Assembly (NCBI GenBank): GCA_011391085.1
Contig: JAABRD010000021.1
Coordinates: forward strand, 1 to 64,000
Reading direction: 5' to 3'
DNA length: 64,000 bases
From: Thiotrichaceae bacterium
GTDB lineage: Bacteria > Pseudomonadota > Gammaproteobacteria > Beggiatoales > Beggiatoaceae
The notes under the pieces are model-generated. The model ran no database searches and was not told where the DNA came from. It saw only the letters and a program-made list of their open reading frames with translations. Below are positions 24,501 through 33,600 of the stretch, in pieces (position 1 is the stretch's first letter; the number at the start of each line of letters is the position of its first letter). The translations under genes and the position numbers were made by a program.

Positions 24501-24764
24501 ATGACTTTAGTAATCCCAGATGATTTTTTACAAACCACCCAGTTAACCATCACGCAACTCTAGCAAGAGTTTGCGCAGTGGTTATGGCAAAAACACTATG
24601 TCACCTTGGAACAAGCCCGTCAATTGTTGCCAAGCACTCCGTCAGCGTCTCCGCAACCCACCGTTCTGTCTTCCCATGAGGAGGTTAAAGATATGTCTGT
24701 TTCCGTCAATTTGGGGAAATTGGCTAATGCTCAAACGCCGGGATTGCATCATTGGTGTCCCTGA
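24501..24764 (+). pseudogene. UPF0175-like antitoxin with in-frame stop
   Basis: The frame reads MTLVIPDDFLQTTQLTITQL, then TAG at 24561, then QEFAQWLWQKHYVTLEQARQ. Joined across the stop this matches the N-terminus of UPF0175 antitoxin-like proteins (IP-D-x-L ... L-x-x-EFA ... LT-x-EQA). The rest (to 24764) has no recognisable match. No toxin gene adjoins. The single stop and lost C-terminus mark it as decayed. Confidence 0.5.
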
Positions 24765-24802
24765 TGACTTGGTTCGTGTGGACTGGTCCAAGGCTATGAC
24801 AA

Positions 24803-27800
24803 TTAACGTCTCTGCAAACTCTCTCTTAACCGCCCGGCTAACGCCTCGACCTGCGGCGCATTCAACATCGTCAAATGGTCTCCCGGCACCTCCATAACCG
24901 TCACTTCCCCAAACGCACTCCACCCATACGCTGGGTCCTTCCACAATTCCCGATTCTGTGCCTCTTCCACCGCCAGCGTGTCAGGTTGTGCATCCCGCGC
25001 CCGAAACAGCGTGAGGGTGACAGGTTCCACGTTTTTGGGATAATAATGCGTTCTGACGTTCGCTTTATACACTTCCACAATTCCTCGGAAAGGTTTGATA
25101 GACGCTTCATTTGGCAGAATCTGTGCTTGTTTCAACTGGTCATGTACATAGCGCAATTGCGTTTCAGGTGCCAACTCACGCAACGTCTCTTCGGTGACTG
25201 ACAGGGTGACATGATACAAATGTCCCATAATCCGCGCCAAGTGTGTTAACCACTGCGCCTTATCCCAACCATCTTGCACCGAGTGCGGTTTCACAGGACG
25301 CGGTGCGGGCGTATCTAAAATCGCCAACAACGCCACCTCTTCACCCTGTTTGCGCAACTGTTGGGCCATCTCATAAGCTACCCAACCACCGAAAGAATGG
25401 CCACCGATTCGATAGGGACCCTGAGGTTGCACCGTTCGCATCGTTTCAATATAATACGTGGCTATCTCCTCCACTGTTTGATGCGGAGAACTGTCACCAT
25501 CTAACCCTCGCGGTTGCAGACCATAACACGGTTGATCCGAACCCAAGTGCCGTGCCAATTCATAAAAGTAGAGAACATGTCCGCCTGCCCCAGCCAAGCC
25601 AAAGAAAGGTGGTTGACTCCCCTTGGGTTGAATCGGAACCAACGCCGACCACGCCTCCTCCCTGTGCTGATGTAACAACCGCGCTTGTTGTTCAATCGTC
25701 GCCCCTTGGAACAAACTAGCCAATTGCAACCGCTTCTGAAATTGCCGTTCAATCTGCGCCATCAAACGCACGGCCAATAACGAATGTCCACCCAATTCAA
25801 AAAAGTTATCTTGAATCCCAATCGGATGCACATTCAACAAGTCTTCCCAAATTGGCACCAGTTGCAATTCCACCGTGTCCCGCGGCGCCACATAATGAGA
25901 CCGTAACTGTCTTGCCATTGCTTCAGGTGCTGGCAATGCCAGCCGATTGACCTTCCCATTGGGGGTCAAAGGAAACGCAGGTAGCGAGATAAAAACAGCA
26001 GGAATCATATAATCAGGCAAGCGTTGTTTCAACACTTCCCGCACTGCCGTCACATCCACTGGCAAGTCCGGAGAAGACATCACCAGGTAAGCCACTAACC
26101 GCTTCTCACCTGTGGTATCGGTATGAACTAACACGACACTTTGACGAATCGAAGGATGTTGAACCAAGGCCGCTTCAATCTCCCCCAGTTCAATGCGGAA
26201 GCCACGAATCTTCACTTGATTGTCCAACCGTCCTAAATACTCAATGTTACCATTGGGGAGATAACGTGCTAAGTCCCCCGTCTTGTAAATTTTAGCCGCA
26301 TGGTCGTTGCTAAATGGATGTGGAATAAATTTCTCCGCAGTCAATTCTGGCCGATTCAGATAACCACGGGCTAATCCATCTCCGCCAATATGTAACTCAC
26401 CTGCCACACCGACTGGGACGACTTGAGAATAAGTATCTAAAATATAAAATTGCGTATTCGCAATTGGGTACCCCAACGGTTCCACAACTTCCTTGGAGTC
26501 CCAATCAGAAGAGTGGGAAACTTGATGCACCGCTGACCAAATCGTGGTTTCCGTCGGCCCATAGAGATTCCACACTGCACCACTCTTGTCCAATAATTGA
26601 CTAGACAATTCCCGTGTCAACGCCTCACCTCCACATAGCACTTTCAATGGTAATGGAGATTCCCATCCCGATGCTAACAACAACCGCCAAGTCGCCGGGG
26701 TGGCTTGCATCACCGTGGTGCCAGAAGACATCAACTTATCTAACAATTGGGGACCGTCGGTGACCCATTCACGACGGGCCAGAATAATCTTCGCCCCCAC
26801 CAGCAAAGGCAGATACAATTCCAGTCCGGCAATATCAAACGAAATGGTCGTCACGGCCATTAACACATCACGGCTAGTCAATCCTGGTTTATCTCGCATG
26901 GAGGACAAGAAGTTCACTACCGCTTGATGACCAATCATCACTCCTTTGGGTTTCCCAGTTGAACCCGACGTGTAAATCACATACGCCAAATTTGCAGGCG
27001 TCACGCCACTGCGCGGATTGTCTGGAGAGTGTTGAACCAGTAAGTGAGAACCGGTATCTAAACACACTCGCTGGATGGATGGCGAGGCAAACAGTTCCTT
27101 CAAACTGGACTGGATCACCAAAATGGTCACGTTAGCATCCTCCACATAAAACGCTAACCGGTCACTGGGAAACGCCGGGTCAAGTGGCACATAAGCACCG
27201 CCGGCCTTGAGGACACCTAATAACCCAATCATCATTTCCAGAGAACGTTCTACACAAATACCTACCAACGTTTCTGGTTGCACTCCCAACGTTTGCAGAT
27301 AATGGGCTAACTGATTTGCCCGTTGATTCAACTGTCGATAACTCAACGTCTGTTCCTCAAAGACCACTGCAATGGCGTCTGGCGTCTTCTCCACTTGAGA
27401 CTCAAACAACTGATGCACACATTGATGAGTGGGATAGGCAACTTGAGTGTTGTTCCAAGTGACTCGAATTTGCTGTTCCTCCGCAACCGACAACAACGGT
27501 AACTGCAACACTGGCTGTTGCCGATGCGACACCAGACTCGTCAGCAACGTTTGATAGTGGTTGATCAGGCGTTGAATCGTGGTAGCAGTGAACAAATCCG
27601 AATTATATTCCACCGTCCCTGACAACCCGTGTGGCGTTTCTTCCAAACTAACCGTCAAGTCAAATTTCACCATCACGTTATCTTGCATCAGCGGAGTCAT
27701 GGACAAGCCGACCAATTCCAAGGGAGACAACGGCATACTTTGCAACATAAACATCACTTGGAACAACGGCGAGTAACTCAAGGATCGCGCAGGTTGCAAC

Positions 27801-30800
27801 TCCTCCACTAACTGTTCAAATGGAATCTCTTGATGCGTATAAGCCCCCAATGTGACCTGTCGCACTTGTTGCAGAAACTCGTCCACAGTAGGATTCTCCT
27901 CCAAATGCAGACGTAGCACCAAAGTGTTCACAAAGAAACCAATCAACGGTTCAATTTCTTTTAAGGTCCGCCCCGCAATAGGAGAACCAATCACGATGTC
28001 TCGTTGCCCACTGTAGCGCGACAACAAGATAGCAAACGTGGCCAAGGTAGTCATAAACAAGGTCGTTTGGGCTTGCCGACTTATCTGTTCCAACGGTTGC
28101 ATCACTTCCAATGGTACTTGAAAGTAAGCATTGGCGCCGCGAAACTGTTGCACGGGTGGCCGTGGAAAATCCGTTGGCAATTCCAATAACGCCGGCGCCC
28201 CCGTCAATTGTTGTTTCCAATAATTGACTTGTTGTGCTAACCGTGCCCCTTGTAACCACTGCCGTTGCCACTGCGCAAAATCCACATATTGAATTGGCAG
28301 AGGAGGCAAAATAGTGGAGAGTGGTTGCTTAGTGGAGAGTGGAGAGTGGAGAGTGGAGAGTGGCACCTCGGAAGAGTCGAGATTGGTGGAAATGGCGTTG
28401 TATAGAGTGACCAACTCTTGAATCAAAATCCGCAAGGACCAACCATCTGAAATGATGTGGTGCATGTTTAACGACAAGATGTGAAAAGTCGAATGGAGTC
28501 GTAACAAGGTAGCACGAAACAGGGGACCGCGTTCCAAGTCGAATTGATGTTGAACCTCCACACGTAACAGACGTTGCACCTCACGTTCCTGTACCTCAGA
28601 GATACCAGACCTCACCGGACTAGAGGCTTCAGCCGGTGGCGGTAGCACGTCACCGGCTAACGTTGGACTAGAGGCTTCAGCCGGTGGCGGTAGCATGTCA
28701 CCGGCTAAAGCCTCTAGTCCGGCTGGATTGGGGGAACGTGGCATGTTACCGGCTAAAGCCTCTAGTCCAAAGATGCGTAAATCCACGACCTGCAACGTCA
28801 TTTTTGCCTCTTCTGCAATTCGCACAGAGGGTTCACCATTCACCGTGATGAAGCAGGTCAGCAAGTTCTCATGGCGTTGCACAATGAGTTCAAAACTTTG
28901 TTGCAAGGCCTGTTCATTCAGAGTACCCTCCAAACGCACCGACGCAGTCATGTTGTAAGTCGCACTCGGACCTTCCAGTTGATACAAGAACCAGAGTCGT
29001 TGTTGGGCAAAGGAGAGGGGTAAATTCTCCGTGCGCGGAATCGCCTGAATGGTCGTCAAAATTGCGGAAGACTCCCGTTCATAACCCAAGTGACGGGCCA
29101 TTTCCCAAGTGAGGTCACTCAGGAAATCCTTGGTATACGTCTCTTTCCAACGTTCTGCGGTATGCGAATCAATCTGCTTGTGAGTGTGAAATTTCACATC
29201 GCCCAACATTTTGGAAATCGCATAAATGCCATCGGTCATCCGTTGCTTCTGGTCTTGATAGGGTTTCAGCATTTCAGGATGAAACTCTAATCCGATAAAT
29301 TGACAAATACCTTCTACCACCTGACGCGGTTGTTGTGTGAGTTCCTCAAATCTCACGATATGTTGACGAGACGCAGGTATCTGTTGGAGAAATTCCAATA
29401 TATTCTGGTGACTTATCAGCCACACCAACTCGGCCAGTTCTCGCGGGGAAAAGGTATGCGGATACCGGAAAAAGACTTGATGCAATCTGGCCTCCTCAAA
29501 CGAGTGAATCATTCCATACGGATGCCGTAATAAGTGAATATACAACGTATTCTCAAAATATTGTTCCGCATGGTCTAACACATTGCGGTCCAACGCATAA
29601 GAAGGACTTTTATCGACCAAGAGGCGGTCTCCCAACCACGTTTGCAACTGCCGATACAGTTGTTGAACCGTCCACCCTTGCGTTTCGTATTCAGTCATCA
29701 GTCGCTTCGCTTCGTCAGCATCACAATTTTGAATTGCCATGATGGCCCGCAACGTCCCCTCCAGCCAGAAACTATTTCGCCCACTCAAGGCGTCTTTACG
29801 TTCTGACAAGGTGTTGAAATTTAACAGTTCCAATTCTGGTGGCGCAAACAAACGTGGATGCCCTCCTAAGATGACTCGCATCAAAGTCGTCCCCGACCGT
29901 GGTGGTGACAACACAAAAATGGCCGGTGGATTTTTCGGAACGCGAACCGGTGGCAATGGTAATGGCGAAATGAGTTGACGAATATGTTCCACTTTGGCTG
30001 AATCCACCGTCTGCACCACCTCCGTAATCGTGCCGGGAGGGGAGAGGAGTTCCGGGTAATGTTGGTTGAGATACACCATAAAATCGGCAATCGAAGGCGC
30101 CTCAAATAAAGCGACGACATGCACAATTTTCTTGAGTTGTTCTTGCAAACGATTGACGAAAATCGCCACCTTGATGGAATCACCACCCAACTCAAAGAAG
30201 TTATCGTGGATGCCAATCCGTTCCACCCCTAACACTTCGGTCCACAACCTGGCAATCAATCGTTCCATCTCCGTTTGCGGCGCTACATAAGCTGTTTCCA
30301 AATACTCACGAGTTCCCTCCGGCGAAGGTAATGCCCGCCGATCCACCTTACCATTGGCCGTCAACGGGAAGGCTTCCAACATAATAAAAGTGGCGGGTAC
30401 CATATACTCCGGCAATTTTTCGAGGAGGAACTGACGCAGTTCCCGGGGCGTGACTGGCGCGGTGTTCACCAGATAAGCCACTAACCGTTGCGTCGCTTTA
30501 AACGAAGCCGTGGTCTTCTCTTCCCAACCAATGACCAACGCTTCTCGAATGAGAGGATGCTGCACCAAGACTGCCTCGATTTCACCCAATTCAATGCGAA
30601 ACCCACGAATCTTGACTTGATTGTCAATTCTCCCCAAATACTCCAACTGATCATTGGACAGATAACGCGCCAAGTCGCCTGTTTTGTAAAGACGCGCCCA
30701 TGGAACAAAGGGGTTCGGAATAAACCGCGCCGCGGTCAAATCGGGACGATTCAAGTAACCGCGAGCCAACCCGGCACCTCCTACATGGATTTCCCCTGGC

Positions 30801-33457
30801 ACTCCAATCGGCATCAACTGGAGATAATTATCCAAAATATAGATTTGCAAATCTGGAATCGGAATGCCTACCACACTGCCCGGACTGTTTAAATCTTGAA
30901 GAGACAGTGGCCGATACGTGACATGCACCGTGGTTTCTGTGATGCCATACATATTCACCAATTGCGGACGCAGGTCACCATGTCGGTCAAACCAGGGTTT
31001 CAAACTTTGAAACTCCAATGCTTCACCTCCAAAAATCACATACCGTAGCTTCAAATCTGTCGGCTGATCGACCTGTTCTTCGGCCACCATCAGTTGACGA
31101 AACGCCGAAGGAGTTTGATTGAGAACTGTGACTCCGTGGGTCCCCAGTAACTCATAAAAGGCTTTGGGAGAACGAGACACCCAATAGGGCACCACAATCA
31201 ATTTGCCCCCATACATCAAAGCCCCCCAAATTTCCCACACGGAAAAATCAAACGCATAAGAGTGGAAGAGAGTCCACACATCTTGGTTATTGAAGTGGTA
31301 CCAAGGTTGTGTCGCAGCGAACAGGCGCGTGACATTGTCATGCGTAATTAACGCCCCTTTCGGTTTCCCGGTTGAACCGGAAGTATAAATGACATACGCC
31401 AAGTTCGAAGGCGTCACCACCGGCACGGGATTGTCCTGGCTGAAGGTTGACAACGTCTCATTCCCCGTGTCTAAACAAAACACTGTGAGGTTTGCCGAGA
31501 CACTCAGTTTCTTCAAAAAACTGAGTTTCTGATGGGACTGAGTCAACAAGATAGGCACTTGGGAATCCTCCAACATAAATTCCAGCCGTGCTTCCGGATA
31601 AGTGGGATCAAGCGGAACATAAGCCCCGCCGGCTTTTAGGATACCTAACAAACCGATCACCATTTCCATAGAACGTTCCAAGCAGAGACCCACTAACGTA
31701 TCTGGGACCACCCCTAAACTGCGTAAATAATTGGCCAGTTGATTGGCTTTTTGATTCAATTCGCGGTACGTCAAGGTTTGGTTCTCAAACACCACCGCCA
31801 CCGCGTTCGGTGCTTTTTCCACCTGTGCTTCCACCCATTGCTGAATACTTTCGGTGGTAGAGTAATCCACCTCTGTGCGGTTCCACTTCCGAAATTGTTC
31901 CACTTCCGTGGCAGTCAGTAACGGTAACGCATGAATCGGTTGAGTAGGTTGGGTCAAGCTACCTTCCAACAACAGTTGATAATGACCAATCAGTCGCTTA
32001 ATCGTAACTTCTTCAAACAAGTCAGTGTTATAACGAAACTTTGCTTCCAACCCATGGACCGTCTCCTCCATCACTAAGATTAAGTCAAACACCGCATTCA
32101 AATTCTCGGTAGGCAAGGGCGTGAGAGTCAAATCGGCTAATTTTATCTCCTCCACAGCCGTGTTTTGTAAGCCAAACCACACTTGAAACAACGGCGTGTG
32201 ACTCAAATTCCGGGCCGGTTGTAACTCCACCACCAATTTCTCAAAGGGTAAATCTTGATGGGCGTAAGCATTCAAGGCGACTTGTTTCACCCGCTGGAGT
32301 AATTCGTTAAAACTGGGGTTACCCTCAAAATTGATTCGTAACACCAACGTGTTGATAAATAACCCAATCAGCGGTTCCGTTTGACTATGAATGCGATTGG
32401 CAATGGGCGTTCCAATGACAATGTCAGATTGACCGGTATAGCGATGCAGTAACGTCGTAAATATTGCCACCAAGGTCATAAACAAGGTCACACCAGACTG
32501 CTGACTCAACTGCTGAAGACGTTGCGTAACCTCTGCTGACACATACAAGTATTCCGTTTTGCCCCGATAACGTTGCACCGACCGCCGTGGATAATCGGTG
32601 GGCAATTCCAATAACGCCGGAATCCCAGCCAGTTGTTGTTTCCAGTAATGGAGAAGTTTATCCAAAAACTCACCACTCAATTTTTGCCGTTGCCAAACCG
32701 CAAAATCCGCATATTGAATAGCCAACGGAGGCAACGGCGAAGTCTGACCGCCGGTAGCAAAGACGTTATAGAGAATTGACAATTCACGCACCAAAATCCC
32801 CAATGACCACGCATCTGAAATAATATGATGGAGGGTGAGAATCAAAACATGTTCTAACTCGCTAAGTTTGACCAGCAGAAGCCGAAACAGGGGAGGTTGT
32901 GTCAAGTCGAAGAGAGTTTCGGCTTGGGCGCGAGTGAGACGTTGAATGTCTTCGTCCCGTTGCGATTCTGGAAGGTCTGCCAAAGACACGATAGGCAGTT
33001 CTAAAGTCATCTGCGGAGAAATCACTTGCACCGGTTGCCCGGCTTGAAATTGAAAGGACGTGCGCAATATTTCATGGCGTTGCAGGAGATGATTGACACT
33101 TTGTTCTAACGCCTTTACCTGAAGCGGCCCTGCCATTTTTACCACGATAGGCGGCATGTTATAACTGGCGGTCCGACCTTGTTCCAACTGATTGAGGAAC
33201 CACAGTCGTTGTTGCCCAAACGAGAGAGGTAACAGTTCTTGACGAGACACGGGCGGAATGGGAACTTCTGCCGTGACTTGAGTATTCGCCACCTGTTCGA
33301 GGAAGCGAATCAGGTCAGTTTTAGACTGGGCAATCTCTTCCTTTAAAGCCGCAGTTAATTTCCCCTTGGGGGCACTATAGCGCAAGCGACCTGCTTCTAG
33401 CCAGAGATGGATGTCGAGTTGATTGAGTTGACGTAGGAGTGTTTCAATGGGTTTCAT
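24803..33457 (-). CDS. Two-module NRPS with internal sulfotransferase and thioesterase
   Basis: 2884 residues. Order: TubC-like docking domain 1-57; C1 about 75-510 (HHIISDAWS, last Gly of the motif is Ala); A1 about 530-1045; PCP1 (LGGDSIK, about 1090); sulfotransferase about 1170-1450 (PAPS loop LSPPRSGTTLMR, 3'-phosphate motif LLRHPYGMIHSF); C2 about 1478-1925 (HHIISDGWS); A2 about 2005-2500; PCP2 (LGGHSLL, about 2557); TE 2605-2884 (GGHSFGG, LDTP, GDHL). My reading of the specificity codes is DFWNIGMVHK (threonine) and DILQLGLIWK (glycine). It is the last enzyme of the cluster, adding Thr and Gly, sulfating the chain and releasing it. Ribosome site GAAGGTA. Several palindromic repeats are inserted in frame inside C2 and A1. 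Confidence 0.93.
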   Translation of the reverse strand: MKPIETLLRQLNQLDIHLWLEAGRLRYSAPKGKLTAALKEEIAQSKTDLIRFLEQVANTQVTAEVPIPPVSRQELLPLSFGQQRLWFLNQLEQGRTASYNMPPIVVKMAGPLQVKALEQSVNHLLQRHEILRTSFQFQAGQPVQVISPQMTLELPIVSLADLPESQRDEDIQRLTRAQAETLFDLTQPPLFRLLLVKLSELEHVLILTLHHIISDAWSLGILVRELSILYNVFATGGQTSPLPPLAIQYADFAVWQRQKLSGEFLDKLLHYWKQQLAGIPALLELPTDYPRRSVQRYRGKTEYLYVSAEVTQRLQQLSQQSGVTLFMTLVAIFTTLLHRYTGQSDIVIGTPIANRIHSQTEPLIGLFINTLVLRINFEGNPSFNELLQRVKQVALNAYAHQDLPFEKLVVELQPARNLSHTPLFQVWFGLQNTAVEEIKLADLTLTPLPTENLNAVFDLILVMEETVHGLEAKFRYNTDLFEEVTIKRLIGHYQLLLEGSLTQPTQPIHALPLLTATEVEQFRKWNRTEVDYSTTESIQQWVEAQVEKAPNAVAVVFENQTLTYRELNQKANQLANYLRSLGVVPDTLVGLCLERSMEMVIGLLGILKAGGAYVPLDPTYPEARLEFMLEDSQVPILLTQSHQKLSFLKKLSVSANLTVFCLDTGNETLSTFSQDNPVPVVTPSNLAYVIYTSGSTGKPKGALITHDNVTRLFAATQPWYHFNNQDVWTLFHSYAFDFSVWEIWGALMYGGKLIVVPYWVSRSPKAFYELLGTHGVTVLNQTPSAFRQLMVAEEQVDQPTDLKLRYVIFGGEALEFQSLKPWFDRHGDLRPQLVNMYGITETTVHVTYRPLSLQDLNSPGSVVGIPIPDLQIYILDNYLQLMPIGVPGEIHVGGAGLARGYLNRPDLTAARFIPNPFVPWARLYKTGDLARYLSNDQLEYLGRIDNQVKIRGFRIELGEIEAVLVQHPLIREALVIGWEEKTTASFKATQRLVAYLVNTAPVTPRELRQFLLEKLPEYMVPATFIMLEAFPLTANGKVDRRALPSPEGTREYLETAYVAPQTEMERLIARLWTEVLGVERIGIHDNFFELGGDSIKVAIFVNRLQEQLKKIVHVVALFEAPSIADFMVYLNQHYPELLSPPGTITEVVQTVDSAKVEHIRQLISPLPLPPVRVPKNPPAIFVLSPPRSGTTLMRVILGGHPRLFAPPELELLNFNTLSERKDALSGRNSFWLEGTLRAIMAIQNCDADEAKRLMTEYETQGWTVQQLYRQLQTWLGDRLLVDKSPSYALDRNVLDHAEQYFENTLYIHLLRHPYGMIHSFEEARLHQVFFRYPHTFSPRELAELVWLISHQNILEFLQQIPASRQHIVRFEELTQQPRQVVEGICQFIGLEFHPEMLKPYQDQKQRMTDGIYAISKMLGDVKFHTHKQIDSHTAERWKETYTKDFLSDLTWEMARHLGYERESSAILTTIQAIPRTENLPLSFAQQRLWFLYQLEGPSATYNMTASVRLEGTLNEQALQQSFELIVQRHENLLTCFITVNGEPSVRIAEEAKMTLQVVDLRIFGLEALAGNMPRSPNPAGLEALAGDMLPPPAEASSPTLAGDVLPPPAEASSPVRSGISEVQEREVQRLLRVEVQHQFDLERGPLFRATLLRLHSTFHILSLNMHHIISDGWSLRILIQELVTLYNAISTNLDSSEVPLSTLHSPLSTKQPLSTILPPLPIQYVDFAQWQRQWLQGARLAQQVNYWKQQLTGAPALLELPTDFPRPPVQQFRGANAYFQVPLEVMQPLEQISRQAQTTLFMTTLATFAILLSRYSGQRDIVIGSPIAGRTLKEIEPLIGFFVNTLVLRLHLEENPTVDEFLQQVRQVTLGAYTHQEIPFEQLVEELQPARSLSYSPLFQVMFMLQSMPLSPLELVGLSMTPLMQDNVMVKFDLTVSLEETPHGLSGTVEYNSDLFTATTIQRLINHYQTLLTSLVSHRQQPVLQLPLLSVAEEQQIRVTWNNTQVAYPTHQCVHQLFESQVEKTPDAIAVVFEEQTLSYRQLNQRANQLAHYLQTLGVQPETLVGICVERSLEMMIGLLGVLKAGGAYVPLDPAFPSDRLAFYVEDANVTILVIQSSLKELFASPSIQRVCLDTGSHLLVQHSPDNPRSGVTPANLAYVIYTSGSTGKPKGVMIGHQAVVNFLSSMRDKPGLTSRDVLMAVTTISFDIAGLELYLPLLVGAKIILARREWVTDGPQLLDKLMSSGTTVMQATPATWRLLLASGWESPLPLKVLCGGEALTRELSSQLLDKSGAVWNLYGPTETTIWSAVHQVSHSSDWDSKEVVEPLGYPIANTQFYILDTYSQVVPVGVAGELHIGGDGLARGYLNRPELTAEKFIPHPFSNDHAAKIYKTGDLARYLPNGNIEYLGRLDNQVKIRGFRIELGEIEAALVQHPSIRQSVVLVHTDTTGEKRLVAYLVMSSPDLPVDVTAVREVLKQRLPDYMIPAVFISLPAFPLTPNGKVNRLALPAPEAMARQLRSHYVAPRDTVELQLVPIWEDLLNVHPIGIQDNFFELGGHSLLAVRLMAQIERQFQKRLQLASLFQGATIEQQARLLHQHREEAWSALVPIQPKGSQPPFFGLAGAGGHVLYFYELARHLGSDQPCYGLQPRGLDGDSSPHQTVEEIATYYIETMRTVQPQGPYRIGGHSFGGWVAYEMAQQLRKQGEEVALLAILDTPAPRPVKPHSVQDGWDKAQWLTHLARIMGHLYHVTLSVTEETLRELAPETQLRYVHDQLKQAQILPNEASIKPFRGIVEVYKANVRTHYYPKNVEPVTLTLFRARDAQPDTLAVEEAQNRELWKDPAYGWSAFGEVTVMEVPGDHLTMLNAPQVEALAGRLRESLQRR
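28313..28364. repeat. Heptamer array inside the NRPS gene
   Basis: Four CACTCTC heptamers (minus strand) plus a partial one encode a PLSTLHS-type repeat in the C2 domain, near residues 1695-1713. Seven is not a multiple of three, so gain or loss of one unit would frameshift the gene. Confidence 0.75.
28615..28769. repeat. GGACTAGAGGCTTCAGCCGG repeats inserted in frame in C2
   Basis: Two direct and two inverted copies of the dispersed GACTAGAGGCTT palindrome encode GLEALAG and PPPAEASSP peptides, adding about 50 residues (near 1563-1613) to the second condensation domain without breaking the frame. Confidence 0.8.
31501..31531. repeat. GAAACTGAGTTT palindrome inserted in frame in A1
   Basis: The palindrome encodes QKLSFLKKLSV in a loop before the A3 motif of the threonine adenylation domain. 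The same family occurs between genes at 4557, 19970, 47188, 53167 and 61691. Confidence 0.7.
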
Positions 33458-33488
33458 TGGTTTACCTTCTTGTGATTTTTGTTTGCTG

Positions 33489-33585
33489 TTGGAGTTCGGA
33501 ATTTATTCCGCTGGAGTCCGGAATTTATTCCGCTGGAGTCCGGAATTGATTCCGCACCTGAAACGGAATAAATTCCGGACTCCAA
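33489..33585. repeat. GGAGTYCGGAATTTATTCCG repeats upstream of the NRPS
   Basis: Three direct units and one inverted unit of the dispersed TGGAGTACGGAATTTATTCC family fill the interval between the PKS stop and the NRPS start. No promoter is obvious, consistent with co-transcription. Confidence 0.75.
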
Positions 33586-33600
33586 ATTATCGCCTGACTA

